Source: Candidatus Fermentithermobacillaceae bacterium (GTDB lineage Bacteria; Bacillota; Sulfobacillia; Fermentithermobacillales; DUSS01). From it: DNA of 64,000 nt. A program made the position numbers and the translations under genes. The notes under the pieces are model-generated. The model did no database searches. It was not told where the DNA came from and saw only the letters and a program-made list of their open reading frames with translations. Where the stretch lies: positions 1 to 64,000 of the forward strand of contig DUSS01000041.1 in assembly GCA_012842495.1 (NCBI GenBank), given 5' to 3'. Shown in pieces: positions 7,528 through 20,118 of the stretch (the first letter of the stretch is position 1; each line of letters starts with the position of its first letter).

Positions 7528-8324
7528 GAGTGTTCCAGGTCCTGCTCGCCTGCGACTCTGCCTTCTCCCTTTTCTGTGCTGGGCACATATCGCCCGATTT
7601 CGTCCGCGAGAGGACCCAGCACCTCCTTCTGGTGCTCCATTAGCTGTTTGATGCCCAGTCGGGCCGCATCAAGAAGCAGGTCAAGCTTTTCCTTGGAGAA
7701 GGGTGAATGCTCTCCCGTGCCCTGTACTTCGATGAACTCGCCCTTACCCGTCATTACGACGTTCATGTCCACGTCCGCGACGGAATCCTCCTCGTAGCAC
7801 AAATCGAGGTATACCTCGCCGGATAGGATTCCCACGCTGACAGCCGCCACATAGTCCACTACCGGAAAGCAGGTAATGACTCCCTGCTCTCTCAAGCGGT
7901 TTATGGCGTTCACCAGGGCAACAAATCCTCCCGTAATGGATGCGGTTCGGGTCCCTCCGTCCGCCTGGATGACGTCGCAGTCCACCCACAGAGTCCGCTC
8001 CCCGATAGCACCCAGATCCACAGCTGCCCGGAGGCTGCGACCGATCAGCCGCTGGATCTCCATGGTCCGCCCGCCCGGCCTACCTTTGGAGACTTCCCGA
8101 GGCGTCCTGGTTACGGTGGCGCGCGGAAGCATCGAGTATTCGGCGGTGAGCCATCCCTGGGAGGTTCCTTTTAGAAATTGGGGAACCTTGTCCTCTACAG
8201 ACACCGCCACCAGCACTTTTGTGTCACCCGTCTCGATGAGGCAGGATCCCTCGGCGTATTTCAAAACGCCCGGGAACATCTTGACCGGGCGAATTGCCCG
8301 CTTGCTTCTGCCGTCGCTTCTCAA
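7524..8324 (-). CDS. rph: Ribonuclease PH
   Basis: This phosphorolytic 3'-5' exonuclease trims tRNA 3' ends. The start [14 protein letters not shown], the region [25 protein letters not shown] and the phosphate-site segment [14 protein letters not shown] are all family signatures. The start is TTG at 8324; no ATG or GTG in frame fits the family N terminus. At 266 residues it is slightly longer than usual, with a charged C-terminal tail that ends in the start of rdgB. Confidence 0.93.
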   Translation of the reverse strand: MRSDGRSKRAIRPVKMFPGVLKYAEGSCLIETGDTKVLVAVSVEDKVPQFLKGTSQGWLTAEYSMLPRATVTRTPREVSKGRPGGRTMEIQRLIGRSLRAAVDLGAIGERTLWVDCDVIQADGGTRTASITGGFVALVNAINRLREQGVITCFPVVDYVAAVSVGILSGEVYLDLCYEEDSVADVDMNVVMTGKGEFIEVQGTGEHSPFSKEKLDLLLDAARLGIKQLMEHQKEVLGPLADEIGRYVPSTEKGEGRVAGEQDLEHS

Positions 8325-8462
8325 TCCTCATCACATCCTAGTACGTCTTGGTTAGCGCCTTTCCAAAAATCCGCCCTCGCATTCCCCGGGGATTGGCCTC
8401 GCCTCGTCGCGGGCGACCTCCCTCTCGGAAACCAATCGACGCCGGACGTCAGCGGCCTTCGC

Positions 8463-8987
8463 CTATTTTGCCTTCCGGTACGGGATTACCCCGCCTCGTA
8501 TCCCCCTGGTCTCCAATATGGTGACGAAGGAATCGGGCGCCACATCCCTTATTATTTCATCCACAGCGGGAATGCTCTTTCTGTCACACGACAGCATGAG
8601 TACAGGGCGTTGTCCCCGGAGACCTCTTCCCGCGAGGACCGTTACGCCGAACCCAGCTTCTCTTAGCCGGGTTTCCAGCTCCGTCTCGCGACCATCCTGT
8701 GGAACCACTTCAACTGTAGCTAGCCCTAGCGCGACTTTTTCCTCGAGCAAGCTTCCCAGGATAGTCCCGGTGGCAAAACCCAGCCCGTACGCTACTATTT
8801 TGAGGGGATCATCCATATTTCTGAGCACCCGGGTGAGGGCTGCGATATAAATGGAAGCCTCCACAAACCCTATGCACGCCGCCGGGTACTTTCTTCCCTT
8901 GACCACCAGCAGCATCCTGAAGGTGGATAAACTCACGTCGACCACCCTGGCCAGGAAGATAAGAAAATACTCCAGAACAAACGTCAC
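8463..8987 (-). CDS. UPF0316-type (DUF5698/DUF2179) membrane protein
   Basis: A 174-residue protein with three predicted membrane segments in residues 1-90 (FVLEYFLIFLARVVDVSLSTFRMLLVV; GFVEASIYIAAL; IVAYGLGFATGTILGSLLEE) followed by a soluble ferredoxin-like DUF2179 domain with TVLAGRGLRGQRPVLML and a C-terminal GGVIPYRK. The family is widespread in Firmicutes and has no settled function; the soluble domain resembles a small-ligand sensor. The start is GTG 8987 with AGGGG 6 bases upstream. Confidence 0.8.
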   Translation of the reverse strand: MTFVLEYFLIFLARVVDVSLSTFRMLLVVKGRKYPAACIGFVEASIYIAALTRVLRNMDDPLKIVAYGLGFATGTILGSLLEEKVALGLATVEVVPQDGRETELETRLREAGFGVTVLAGRGLRGQRPVLMLSCDRKSIPAVDEIIRDVAPDSFVTILETRGIRGGVIPYRKAK

Positions 8988-9018
8988 AATAATCCCCTCT
9001 TCTCTTCGCCCCGGGGTG

Positions 9019-9474
9019 TTACTGCGAGGGCAGGTTCTCTTCGGTCATGAGAGAATGGAGCTGCTGGAGAGACCTAGCCAGAGTCTCGATGTCTTTCTCA
9101 TCGAGCTTGGTCAGGATAGACTTGACGTACCTCCGCCGAGCTTGAATCACCTGCTCAATTACTTCCTTCGCCTTCGGCATCGTGCGAAGGCGGATTACGC
9201 GCCTGTCCTCAGGATCCCGCCTTCTCTCCAACAGGCCGTTCTTCTCCATTCTATCAATGAGATCGGTGGCAGTGGAACAGGCAAGATAAAGGCGTTCGCA
9301 AAGCTCGCCCATGGTGATGTCGGGGTGGCTATCGAGAACAAGAAGGGCATTGAACTGCGGGTTGGTTATGCCGAAATCGCTCAAAATATCCCGGCCTCTC
9401 TTCTTAATGATGAAGGCGACATGTCTCAAAAGCTCCTCGATTTGCTTGACCTGTACGTCGAACTCCTCGTTCAT
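9019..9474 (-). CDS. MarR-family transcription regulator
   Basis: A 151-residue winged-helix protein. The recognition region TMGELCERLYLACSTATDLIDRMEKNGLLERRRDPEDRRVIRLR fits the MarR helix-turn-helix and the wing DPEDRRVIR. Flanking helices form the dimer. ATG 9474 follows GAGGGGTG. It may control itself or the membrane protein gene just downstream (31-base gap), which is inference; no inverted-repeat operator was recognised. Confidence 0.88.
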   Translation of the reverse strand: MNEEFDVQVKQIEELLRHVAFIIKKRGRDILSDFGITNPQFNALLVLDSHPDITMGELCERLYLACSTATDLIDRMEKNGLLERRRDPEDRRVIRLRTMPKAKEVIEQVIQARRRYVKSILTKLDEKDIETLARSLQQLHSLMTEENLPSQ

Positions 9475-9808
9475 GGACACCACCCCTCAAAAGTGTAACA
9501 CGAAAGCGTATCCGGCTACGCCAGATCATCTCAAATTCCGCTTCCCGGTGGAACTCCAGAGTCACCACGTGAGGGTTTCCCGGGCGGATTCCCTATCCCT
9601 ATATCTAATGTTCTGCGCATTCACAAACGTTTCACCCGCACATTTTCTCCGCGATCGGAACCCATTCCTTCCAGTGGCGAAATGGTACCGCGGGACCCGA
9701 ACTTAACCCCATGCTTTCGGCCGTGGCCAAGCAGGCTGCGGGAGCCATACCGATGAGGTATCAGGAAGAACGTCAACAGCCACTCCAAGGAGGTCTTACC
9801 GGGATAGG
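9475..9808. other. Gene-free spacer between the MarR gene and tmRNA
   Basis: About 330 bases with no open frame carrying a ribosome site and no recognisable RNA gene. It should hold the MarR promoter and the tmRNA 3' flank. I find no clear terminator with a U-tract. Confidence 0.4.
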
Positions 9809-10159
9809 TGGTGGAGGCGGAGGGAGTCGCACCCTCGTCCGACGATAATCCAGTTTCAGTCTCTACGAGCGTATCTCCGGTTTTCGTCTTGCAATTCTAG
9901 GCGCCCCGGAGCGGGCTCCTGGAATCGCCAGTCCGGAATCGCTTTCCCCATCCGGTCCCAGACTTCCCCGTATGGGTATCCCTCCTGGTGACGGCATTCC
10001 GGAAGCCGGAGGGCACGTCTCCCGGCGCCGTGACTGCTATTGTTTAAGCAGCCAGTGCGTACTGAGTGTTGGCAGTTGTTGCTTTGCCGCTTTTTGATGG
10101 GTGCGGCGCCCATGCTCGCTGCTCAAACCCGACTATCGCCGTCGAACCTCGTCGCCCCC
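9809..10159 (-). ncRNA. ssrA: Transfer-messenger RNA (tmRNA)
   Basis: The tRNA-like ends pair: 5' GGGGGCG (from 10159) with 3' CGCCTCC, then A and an encoded CCA (9809-9811). The T-arm-like GGTGCGACTCCCTCCGCC and the 5' segment GACGAGGTTCGAC are typical. The tag frame at 10073-10044 reads ANTQYALAA then TAA, close to the usual ANDNYALAA tags. The frame stays open upstream (ATT before it), so the exact resume codon, GCC 10073 or GCA further up, is not certain. It releases stalled ribosomes and marks their products for proteolysis; its partner smpB lies directly upstream. Confidence 0.95.
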
Positions 10160-10173
10160 ACTCGGCAGGTGAG

Positions 10174-10202
10174 ATCCTAACACGTTTTCTTCGTCTCAAC
10201 AA
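10174..10202 (-). promoter_or_regulatory. Sigma-A promoter of tmRNA
   Basis: TTGTTG (10197-10202) and TAGGAT (10174-10179) are 17 bases apart on the minus strand, ending 15 bases before the mature tmRNA 5' end. It sits between the smpB stop and tmRNA, giving tmRNA its own promoter. Confidence 0.6.
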
Positions 10203-10249
10203 GGGATTGTCGTACCTGGATTCAACCGGGGAATCGCAAGACGCGAAAC

Positions 10250-10723
10250 CTACTGGAATCGCCGTCTTCCTCGGGCTTCCCGCTCTATTTCCCTCCTGAC
10301 GTCCCTTTCACGAATGGCTTCGCGCTTATCGTAGCTTTTCTTACCTTTGCACAACCCCAGCTCTACCTTGGCCTTGCCATCCTTGAAGTAGATTGACAGG
10401 GGAATGAGAGTGTAACCACGCTGCTGGACTCTGGCAGCAAGCCTCCTGATTTCGTTTTTGTGCAGGAGCAGCCTCCGTGGTCTCAGCGGATCATGGTTAA
10501 ACCGGGAAGCGGCCTCGTACTGGTCAATGTGGGCGTTCTTCAGGAAAACCTCGGTTCCTGAAACCTCGGCGTAACTATCTTGAAGGCTCGCCCGCCCCGC
10601 CCGCAGCGACTTGACTTCCGTACCGATGAGAGCTATCCCAGCTTCTATCGTTTCCTCGACGAAATAATCGTGACGGGCCCTCCTGTTCTGAGCAACCACC
10701 CGAATACCTTTTTCACGGCCCAT
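10250..10723 (-). CDS. smpB: SsrA-binding protein SmpB
   Basis: A 157-residue RNA-binding protein that delivers tmRNA to stalled ribosomes. Family motifs are the N-terminal [29 protein letters not shown], the central EVFLKNAHI and [24 protein letters not shown], and a basic C-terminal tail ([22 protein letters not shown]) that enters the mRNA channel. ATG 10723 follows AGGAGTG. tmRNA lies immediately downstream, which supports both calls. Confidence 0.97.
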   Translation of the reverse strand: MGREKGIRVVAQNRRARHDYFVEETIEAGIALIGTEVKSLRAGRASLQDSYAEVSGTEVFLKNAHIDQYEAASRFNHDPLRPRRLLLHKNEIRRLAARVQQRGYTLIPLSIYFKDGKAKVELGLCKGKKSYDKREAIRERDVRREIEREARGRRRFQ

Positions 10724-10892
10724 GAATTGTCACTCCTGCCTCTGTAAGTAGGCCGGTATTTCCCATCACTCTTGCATGAATACCATCTATAACGGCACAG
10801 GAAGAGAGCATAGCGTAAAAGCCAAACACCCACAGGGTAGCACAGTCTGTCCCTGAAAGCTTTGCCGTTGTGTGCGCCTCACAGGCGATAAA

Positions 10893-11444
10893 CTATAATC
10901 CCAGCTCCGTTGCGATCCCCTGCATCGCAGAAAGCGCGATCTCAATGAATTCGCGAACGTCCAGTCCCAATTCGGAACAGGCTTTGATTGCATCCCGGTT
11001 CGCGCCTCTGGCGAAAGCTTTTTCACCCATTCTGTGGAATACGAATTCGGTGTCGATGGAAGCCAGCTTCTTTTCCGGAGATACCAGGGCAGAAGCCACT
11101 ATCAGGCCGGTCAGCGGATCGACTGAGTAAAGCGCCTTGGCCATGGGCGTTTCCCTGGGCAAGCCGTGAGCTTCGTTATGAGCTTCCACGGCCTGGACGA
11201 TCTCGTCGTCAAACCCCATCTCCCTCGCAATCTGCCCGGATATCAGCGAGTGTTTCTGGGGATCGTTCCTGGTCTCTTCGTAATCGATATCGTGGAGCAG
11301 GCCCGCAGCGCCCCACCTGTCCTCATCCTGCCCTAACCGCACCGCGAGGGCCCTCATAACCGCTTCTACCGCCAGGATGTGTTTGTACAGGTTCGGCGTC
11401 TTTACCATCTTCTTTACCTCAGCCAGAATCTCATCCCGAGTCAT
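10893..11444 (-). CDS. HD-domain (HDIG) metal-dependent phosphohydrolase
   Basis: A 183-residue protein with NLYKHILAVEAVM, GLLHDIDYE (the HD pair) and VEAHNEAHG, the metal-binding residues of the HD superfamily. The fold hydrolyses phosphate esters or nucleotides; the substrate cannot be told from sequence. ATG 11444 follows GGAGG; an upstream in-frame start (11486) would add a poorly fitting N terminus. It stands between hppA and smpB on the same strand. Confidence 0.8.
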   Translation of the reverse strand: MTRDEILAEVKKMVKTPNLYKHILAVEAVMRALAVRLGQDEDRWGAAGLLHDIDYEETRNDPQKHSLISGQIAREMGFDDEIVQAVEAHNEAHGLPRETPMAKALYSVDPLTGLIVASALVSPEKKLASIDTEFVFHRMGEKAFARGANRDAIKACSELGLDVREFIEIALSAMQGIATELGL

Positions 11445-11522
11445 CAGCCAAAACCTCCAGTCATAGAACACTAAAGGCGAACTCATCGACCACCGGAGAC
11501 TTGAGCCCTATAAGGATATCAG

Positions 11523-11555
11523 GCGGCGGTGGTACCTGACGCCCGCCACCGCCGC
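11523..11555 (-). terminator. GC-rich hairpin after hppA
   Basis: GCGGCGGTGG (11523-11532) pairs with CCACCGCCGC (11546-11555), a perfect 10-bp stem with a 13-base loop, 44 bases after the hppA stop. No U-run follows, so it may act as a weak terminator or a 3' stabiliser for the glycolytic operon message. Confidence 0.45.
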
Positions 11556-11598
11556 TCTGACTTAGGCACCGCAAATCTCCAACTCCGGCGTCTGAGCT

Positions 11599-13632
11599 TC
11601 AGAGGAAAAGCGGAGCAAATATCAGCGAAACGATGCTCATAAGCTTTATGAGAATATTAAGGGACGGACCCGCGGTATCTTTACAGGGATCTCCAACCGT
11701 ATCTCCTACAACCGCAGCCTGGTGCACCGGAGTTCCCTTGCCTCCAAGGTTGCCGGCTTCGATGTACTTTTTGGCGTTGTCCCATGCGCCTCCCGCATTG
11801 GCCAGCATGATGGCAAGCAGAACTCCGGAAAGGAGCGCTCCCGCGAGAAGTCCTGCCAAAGCTTCCTTGCCCAGGACGAACCCGACGAATACGGGGACAA
11901 CCAGAGCCATGAGTCCGGGAACCATCATCTGACGAAGAGCGCCTTTCGTGGAAATGTCAACGCACCTGGCGTAGTCAGGTCGAGCTTTTCCTTCCATCAA
12001 ACCTGCTATCTCCCGGAATTGCCTCCGTACTTCCTCCACCATGCTGGAAGCGGCCTTACCCACCGCTTCCATGGCCATGGAGGAAAACAGGAAGGGGAGC
12101 ATACCGCCGATGAAGAGGCCCGCGATGACGCTTGGATCGAGAAGATTAATGCCGCTAAGGCCTGCGGCCTGCGAATACGCCGAAAAGAGCGCCAGCGCCG
12201 TGAGGGCCGCCGAACCGATGGCAAACCCTTTACCCAGAGCTGCCGTGGTGTTTCCCAGAGCGTCAAGAGTATTGGTGACGCTCCTCACATCCTCACCAAG
12301 GTGCGCCATCTCCGCGATACCCCCGGCGTTGTCCGCTATGGGTCCGTACGCGTCCACCGAAACCGTCATTCCGGTGGTGGACAGCATCCCCACAGCGGCA
12401 AGGGCAATGCCGTAAAGCCCTCCGAAACCGGAGGCGTCACCGAATCTGTAAGCCATGAGGCTGGCCAGCGCGATGATGATGAGTGGTATAGCTGTAGACT
12501 TCATCCCCACGGCTAGCCCGGCTATAACGTTGGTGGCCGGCCCGGTCTGGGATGCTTTCGCTATCCCCTTGACCGAACCGTAGTCCGCGGAAGTGTACAG
12601 TTCCGAAAGAAGCCCGATGAGCACACCGGCGAACACACCGGAGAAAACCGACCAGAACAGGGTGTACTGCCCGGTGAGATAGCGGATTAAGAACAACGAA
12701 CCTAAAAGCACCAGCACAGCTGCGGAGAACGTTCCAGTTCTCAGACTCGCAGCGGGGTTTCCCCCCTCGCCTCGGACCATGAAGCTCCCAAGTATACATG
12801 CGATAATACCAGCTGCCGCTATAACCAGGGGAAGCAGTATCGCTGTAAGGGCGCTGGATCGATCTTTCATCATGACGCCGATGGCCATCGCCGCTACTAT
12901 CGAACCCACATACGATTCGAACAGGTCGGCGCCCATGCCGGCAACATCACCTACGTTGTCCCCCACGTTGTCGGCTATCACCGCCGGATTCCTGGGATCG
13001 TCTTCGGGGATGCCCGCTTCGACCTTCCCCACGAGATCGGCGCCTACATCTGCAGCTTTGGTGTAAATACCGCCGCCGACTCTGGCGAACAAAGCTATCG
13101 AGCTCGCACCTAGGGCAAAGCCGTTGACGATCCCAAAGGAAACGGGATCTGAAGGGTCGCCGAAGATAAGGTACGTAACCCCGAGACCGAACAGGCCGAG
13201 GCCCGCGACGGTCATTCCCATGACTGCGCCGCCGGAAAAAGCTATCCTGAGGGCAGGACCCTGACCTTTCCTGGCGGCTTCCGCCGTGCGAACGTTTGCC
13301 ATCGTGGCCGTGCTCATGCCTATGTAGCCGGCGAGCGCCGACGCTATTGCCCCTGAGACAAAAGCAATGGCCGTTTCAGGGCGCATGATCTCAGGAGGGG
13401 TGAAGTAGCCCGCTATGAACACGACGATAGCTACGACGACTACGAAGTACACCAGAGAACGGTATTCCCGGCCCAGGAAGGCCATAGCCCCCTCGTGGAT
13501 GGCACGGGCAATTTCCCGCATCTGGTTCGTACCTTCCGGGGACGCCTTAACCCTGCTACGAAGGAAAAGTGCGAACACGAGCGACAGCGCTCCCGCCACA
13601 GGAGCGGCGAAAGTCCACGCGGAAAGAGACAC
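11599..13632 (-). CDS. hppA: Membrane-bound ion-translocating pyrophosphatase, K+-dependent type
   Basis: A 677-residue, about 16-helix protein that couples pyrophosphate hydrolysis to H+ or Na+ pumping. Substrate-site motifs are [19 protein letters not shown] (193-212) and DNVGDNVGD (221-229); TKAADVGAD precedes them. At 460-469 the sequence is [10 protein letters not shown]: alanine where K+-independent enzymes have lysine, so this should be the K+-dependent type. H+ versus Na+ specificity was not decided. GTG start with AGGAGGG upstream. It ends the glycolytic cluster, 12 bases after secG, linking PPi energy to sugar metabolism. Confidence 0.95.
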   Translation of the reverse strand: MSLSAWTFAAPVAGALSLVFALFLRSRVKASPEGTNQMREIARAIHEGAMAFLGREYRSLVYFVVVVAIVVFIAGYFTPPEIMRPETAIAFVSGAIASALAGYIGMSTATMANVRTAEAARKGQGPALRIAFSGGAVMGMTVAGLGLFGLGVTYLIFGDPSDPVSFGIVNGFALGASSIALFARVGGGIYTKAADVGADLVGKVEAGIPEDDPRNPAVIADNVGDNVGDVAGMGADLFESYVGSIVAAMAIGVMMKDRSSALTAILLPLVIAAAGIIACILGSFMVRGEGGNPAASLRTGTFSAAVLVLLGSLFLIRYLTGQYTLFWSVFSGVFAGVLIGLLSELYTSADYGSVKGIAKASQTGPATNVIAGLAVGMKSTAIPLIIIALASLMAYRFGDASGFGGLYGIALAAVGMLSTTGMTVSVDAYGPIADNAGGIAEMAHLGEDVRSVTNTLDALGNTTAALGKGFAIGSAALTALALFSAYSQAAGLSGINLLDPSVIAGLFIGGMLPFLFSSMAMEAVGKAASSMVEEVRRQFREIAGLMEGKARPDYARCVDISTKGALRQMMVPGLMALVVPVFVGFVLGKEALAGLLAGALLSGVLLAIMLANAGGAWDNAKKYIEAGNLGGKGTPVHQAAVVGDTVGDPCKDTAGPSLNILIKLMSIVSLIFAPLFL

Positions 13633-13644
13633 ATGTATCCCTCC

Positions 13645-13869
13645 TCAGCGAACTACCGTCAGGAGCACGGTCACGAGCATGAACAACCCTGCGAGGTAAG
13701 GAGTGATCTTGGCGAGGGTCGCGCCGATCCCTTTGCCTTTCCTCCCGAAGAGAAACTCCGTACCTCCTCCAATTGCCCCGAGGCCCGCGCTCCTGCCCGG
13801 CTGCAAGATGATTACGGCTATGAGTCCGAGGGCGAGAATGAACTGGATGACCACCAGCGCCAGGCGCAT
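13645..13869 (-). CDS. secG: Protein translocase subunit SecG
   Basis: A 74-residue protein with two membrane helices separated by the conserved loop GRSAGLGAIGGGTEFLFGRKGKG. SecG assists SecYE in protein export. ATG 13869 follows GGAGGTG. Placement right after eno is the usual Firmicutes arrangement. Confidence 0.95.
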   Translation of the reverse strand: MRLALVVIQFILALGLIAVIILQPGRSAGLGAIGGGTEFLFGRKGKGIGATLAKITPYLAGLFMLVTVLLTVVR

Positions 13870-13990
13870 GTCAACACCTCCGTTAGCTACGCTAATGACT
13901 GCGCTAAATCGTCACGAACGAGCGTAAATAGTAAACACCGTTCTTCATTTTAGCATCGAAAAAGAGCCCGTTCCACCCAGAGTGACCTGC

Positions 13991-15328
<1,338 letters not shown>

Positions 15329-16852
15329 CTAAACCTCAAGCAAAGATCGCCGGTCCATCTCCGGCGGCAGTCGAAGTCCCATGAGCTCGAGCACGGTGGG
15401 CGCCACATCCGAAAGTATCCCTTCGCGCAACTTCCGGTCCTTATATTCGTCCCCCACCAGGATACACGGCACCGGGTTATCCGTATGGTAGGTGTGGGCT
15501 CCGCCTTCCCGCAGTTCCTCGATGTTTCCGTGATCGGCTACGACCAGGGATATCCCTCCAACTTCCTTTACTTTGGCTACGAGCCGGCCAAGGCAGTCGT
15601 CCACCGCCCGGATGGCCTTGACAGCTGCGTCGAAAACCCCCGTGTGGCCCACCATATCGGGATTGGCGTAGTTGAGGAGGATGAAGTCGTAAAGCCCTTG
15701 CTCCACCCTTTTCACCGCTTCGTCGGTGACCTCATACGCGCTCATCTCCGGTTTCAAATCGTACGTGGCTACCTTGGGTGAGGGGATGAGGCATCTGTCC
15801 TCGCCGGGAAAAGCTTCTTCCTTCTTACCGCTGAAAAAGAAGGTCACATGGGCGTACTTCTCCGTTTCTGCTATCCTGAGCTGCCTTTTCCCCGCTTTGG
15901 AGACCACTTCGCCGCAGGTGTTTTTCAGAACAAGGGGAGGAAAGGCGTATTTCATGTCAATGTCTTCTTCGTAGCGCAGCATCGCCACGAACTGGACATC
16001 ACGCTTTTTTCCCCGGGGAAAACCGTCGAAGGACTGGTCGCAAAAGGCGTGAGATATTTGTCGCGCCCTGTCCGCCCTGAAGTTGAAGAATATTACGGAG
16101 TGTCCGTCTTCGATCCTGGCCACGGGGTCGTCCTTTTCGTCCACAATGACGGTGGGGCTGACGAATTCATCCGTCTCATCCTGGTGGTATGCTATCTCCA
16201 AAGCTTCCTTGGCGCTTTTTGCCGTCCGGCCTTCTCCCTGGGTGAGCGCGCGGTACGCCTTTTCTGTCCTGTCCCACCTCTTATCCCTGTCCATCGCCCA
16301 GTACCGGCCCATTATCGAAGCTACCCTGCCCGTTCCAGTTTCCTGGATTTTACGCTCAAGCCTATCCAGATAGACGCCGGCGCTCTTGGGAGGAACATCT
16401 CTGCCGTCCAGAAAAGCGTGGATAAAGACGTTTTTCTTTCCCCGTTCCCTGGCCATCTTCAGGAGCGCGTACAGGTGCTCCTCGTGGCTGTGAACTCCCC
16501 CGTCCGATACAAGACCCATCAGGTGAAGAGGTCTCTCCGGGCCGCCTTCCATGGCGGAGACCAGGGCCGGGTTGGAGAAAAAAGACCCATCGCTGATGGC
16601 CCGGAATATCCTGACGAGGTCCTGGTATACTATGTGCCCGGCACCCATATTGAGGTGACCGACGTTGGAATCGCCCATTTGCCCCGGCATGAGGCCTACG
16701 GCTTCTCCGGAAGCCAGTAGCGTGGTGTAAGGATAGGTCCGCTTCAACGCGTTGAAGTTCTCAGGATTTGCCCTGGCTACGGCGGTCCCGGTTTCCTCCC
16801 CCGGTACACCCCAGCCGTCCAGGACGATGAGAACCACGGGTCTTTTAGGCAA
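15329..16852 (-). CDS. gpmI: 2,3-bisphosphoglycerate-independent phosphoglycerate mutase
   Basis: A 507-residue Mn-dependent alkaline-phosphatase-superfamily enzyme interconverting 3- and 2-phosphoglycerate. The N-terminal VVLIVLDGWG metal site, catalytic-serine segment MGDSNVGHLNMGAG, HAFLDGRDVPPKSA and C-terminal VVADHGNIEEL and TYHTDNPVP are all present. The start is TTG at 16852, three bases after the tpiA stop, with GGAGGA inside the tpiA end. Length is standard. Confidence 0.96.
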   Translation of the reverse strand: MPKRPVVLIVLDGWGVPGEETGTAVARANPENFNALKRTYPYTTLLASGEAVGLMPGQMGDSNVGHLNMGAGHIVYQDLVRIFRAISDGSFFSNPALVSAMEGGPERPLHLMGLVSDGGVHSHEEHLYALLKMARERGKKNVFIHAFLDGRDVPPKSAGVYLDRLERKIQETGTGRVASIMGRYWAMDRDKRWDRTEKAYRALTQGEGRTAKSAKEALEIAYHQDETDEFVSPTVIVDEKDDPVARIEDGHSVIFFNFRADRARQISHAFCDQSFDGFPRGKKRDVQFVAMLRYEEDIDMKYAFPPLVLKNTCGEVVSKAGKRQLRIAETEKYAHVTFFFSGKKEEAFPGEDRCLIPSPKVATYDLKPEMSAYEVTDEAVKRVEQGLYDFILLNYANPDMVGHTGVFDAAVKAIRAVDDCLGRLVAKVKEVGGISLVVADHGNIEELREGGAHTYHTDNPVPCILVGDEYKDRKLREGILSDVAPTVLELMGLRLPPEMDRRSLLEV

Positions 16853-16855
16853 CGC

Positions 16856-17671
16856 TTAGTCCTCCGTTTTCAGCAATGGCTTCTTTCTTAAGGTTTCGCG
16901 GATGATGCTGGAAAACGCCGCGGGGTCCAAGCTTTTTCCACCCACCAGCGTCCCATCGATGGATGGACGGGCCATGAAGCCTCCGACGTTTTCCGGGGTC
17001 ACGCTTCCCCCGTAGAGGACGCGGACCTTCGAACCGGAGCCGCGCCCCACAATTTCGTCCACGACCGCCCGAATGAGCAGGGAAACCTCCTCCGCGTCTT
17101 TGGGCTGGGCCTCCCTGCCCGTACCGATGGCCCACACCGGCTCGTAAGCTATGACCAGCCGCTCGGCCTCTTCCGGAGAAACCAGAGCGAGACCGCCTCT
17201 CACTTGACGCGACACCTTTTCCTGCGTAGTCCCAGCTTCCCGCTCATCGAGAGTTTCCCCCACGCACACTATAGGCAAAAGTCCCTGGTCCAGAGCGGCC
17301 CTGGTTTTCTTCGCAACGATTTCGTCGCTCTCACCCCAGCCGGTCCTCCGCTCGGAGTGGCCCAGTATCACGTATGTACCTCCCGCAGCTTTCACCATTT
17401 CCCCTGAGATTTCGCCGGTAAACGCGCCTTTTCTTTCCCAGTGGATGTTCTGCGCCCCTGACAATATTCCGGTTCCGGTCAGGGCAGCCGATACCGCGGC
17501 AAGAGCTGGAGCCGGAGGAGCTATTACCACTTCCGGCCACGTGCGCGCCGGCACCGACCCTTTCACGGATATTTCCTCGAGGATTTCGGCTATGAACGCC
17601 CCGATGTAAAGCAGCGCTTCATCGATAGTCTTGTTCATTTTCCAGTTAGCTACGATCAGAGGTCTTCGCAT
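16856..17671 (-). CDS. tpiA: Triosephosphate isomerase
   Basis: A 271-residue (beta/alpha)8 enzyme interconverting dihydroxyacetone phosphate and glyceraldehyde 3-phosphate. The catalytic lysine is in VANWKMNK, the histidine in VILGHSERR and the glutamate in VIAYEPVWAIGTG; the phosphate-binding VLYGGSV is at the C terminus. ATG 17671 is used; GTG 17677 two codons upstream is equally possible, with purine-rich sequence before both. About 20 residues longer than the common length because of loops near residue 30 and the C terminus. Confidence 0.96.
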   Translation of the reverse strand: MRRPLIVANWKMNKTIDEALLYIGAFIAEILEEISVKGSVPARTWPEVVIAPPAPALAAVSAALTGTGILSGAQNIHWERKGAFTGEISGEMVKAAGGTYVILGHSERRTGWGESDEIVAKKTRAALDQGLLPIVCVGETLDEREAGTTQEKVSRQVRGGLALVSPEEAERLVIAYEPVWAIGTGREAQPKDAEEVSLLIRAVVDEIVGRGSGSKVRVLYGGSVTPENVGGFMARPSIDGTLVGGKSLDPAAFSSIIRETLRKKPLLKTED

Positions 17672-17725
17672 TCTCACCCTTCCCTTTCGAGGCGGGGGCC
17701 CCGGAAGGTGCCCCCGAACCTCATG

Positions 17726-18904
17726 CTACCTTTCGAGTATCTTTACGCCGGGAAGCTCTCTTCCTTCCAGAAATTCTAGAGATGCCCCGCCTCCGGTCGA
17801 GACATGACCGATTTTTGAAGCAAGACCCGCCATTTCCAGAGCAGCTACTGAATCCCCGCCCCCCACTACGGTGAAACCGTGCACAGCCGCCACTGCCGCG
17901 GCGACCTCGAGGGTCCCTCCCCGGAACGGCTCTACTTCGAAGACTCCCATCGGTCCGTTCCAGAAAACGGTTCTGGCCTGTCCGATTTTGGTCGAGAAGA
18001 GTTTCCGCGTCCTGGGTCCGATGTCCAGAGCCATCATGTCAGCGGGAATCTGCTCCTTAGCAACCACACGGGGAGCTTCGCCCACTTTGGGCGCAGCGGC
18101 AATCACGAGATCTTCCGGCAGCAGGAGGTCCCTGCCCTTTTTCGCAGCTTCGGCCATTATCTCCGTGGCCACCGAAACGAAATCCGGCTCGCTGAGGGAT
18201 TTGCCCACCCCAAATCCCTGGGCCAGAAGGAACGTGTTGGCCATGCCTCCCCCGATGAGGAGGGCGTCCACCCTGTCAAGGAGATTTCTGAGCACTCCGA
18301 TCTTATCGGAGACCTTGGCGCCTCCGATCACCGCTACGAAAGGCCTTTCCGGATTCTCTAGGAGCTTTCTCAAAGACTCGATCTCCTTTTTCATGAGAAA
18401 GCCGGCATAGGCGGGAATGTAGCGAGCTATTCCTTCGGTCGAGGCGTGCGCCCTGTGAGCTGTGCCGAACGCGTCGTTCACGTAAACGTCGGCGAGGTCG
18501 GCGAGCTTCTTTGAAAATCCGGGATCGTTTTCCTCTTCCTCGGGATGAAAGCGCAGGTTCTCAAGGAGGAGCACATCCCCCGGGCGAAGTTCCTCTGCCA
18601 TTTTCTTAACTTCGTCGCCGGTGCAGTCCGGCGCCATCTTGACCGGCCGTCCCAGGAGCTCCTCAAGAGCTCGAGCTACGGGCCTCAGGCTCATTCCCGG
18701 GACCACCTTGCCCTTAGGGCGTCCCAGATGAGACGCGAGGATCAACGCGGCACCCCGGTCCAGGAGGTACCTAAGGGTGGGGAGGGAAGCTCGGATGCGC
18801 GTATCGTCGCGGATATTCCCATTTTCATCCAGGGGAACGTTGTAGTCCACCCTCACGAACACGCGCTTTCCTTTTACGTCCAAACCCTCAATGGTTCGCA
18901 ACAT
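17726..18904 (-). CDS. pgk: Phosphoglycerate kinase
   Basis: A 392-residue two-domain kinase making ATP from 1,3-bisphosphoglycerate. Substrate residues lie in VFVRVDYNVPLDENGNI, ILASHLGRPKG and ENLRFHPEEE; the nucleotide half has VIGGAKVSDKIGVL, LIGGGMANTFL, NGPMGVFE and VVGGGDSVAA. ATG with AGGAG 5 bases upstream, 33 bases after gap. All key segments intact. Confidence 0.97.
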   Translation of the reverse strand: MLRTIEGLDVKGKRVFVRVDYNVPLDENGNIRDDTRIRASLPTLRYLLDRGAALILASHLGRPKGKVVPGMSLRPVARALEELLGRPVKMAPDCTGDEVKKMAEELRPGDVLLLENLRFHPEEEENDPGFSKKLADLADVYVNDAFGTAHRAHASTEGIARYIPAYAGFLMKKEIESLRKLLENPERPFVAVIGGAKVSDKIGVLRNLLDRVDALLIGGGMANTFLLAQGFGVGKSLSEPDFVSVATEIMAEAAKKGRDLLLPEDLVIAAAPKVGEAPRVVAKEQIPADMMALDIGPRTRKLFSTKIGQARTVFWNGPMGVFEVEPFRGGTLEVAAAVAAVHGFTVVGGGDSVAALEMAGLASKIGHVSTGGGASLEFLEGRELPGVKILER

Positions 18905-18937
18905 AACGGCTCCTCGCTTTCGTGGGATTGAAACCTA

Positions 18938-20068
<1,131 letters not shown>

Positions 20069-20118
20069 TCACGAGGTTTCGCGGTTTTCGCCGCGCCCGG
20101 CCGGGACGTTCCCGGTTC

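Noticed and set aside
9856-10113. 85-codon minus-strand frame
   Set aside because: Falls inside tmRNA; only the short tag segment is translated, in a different frame.
15848-16720. 290-codon plus-strand open frame
   Set aside because: Antisense shadow of gpmI, whose catalytic motifs are all intact on the minus strand.
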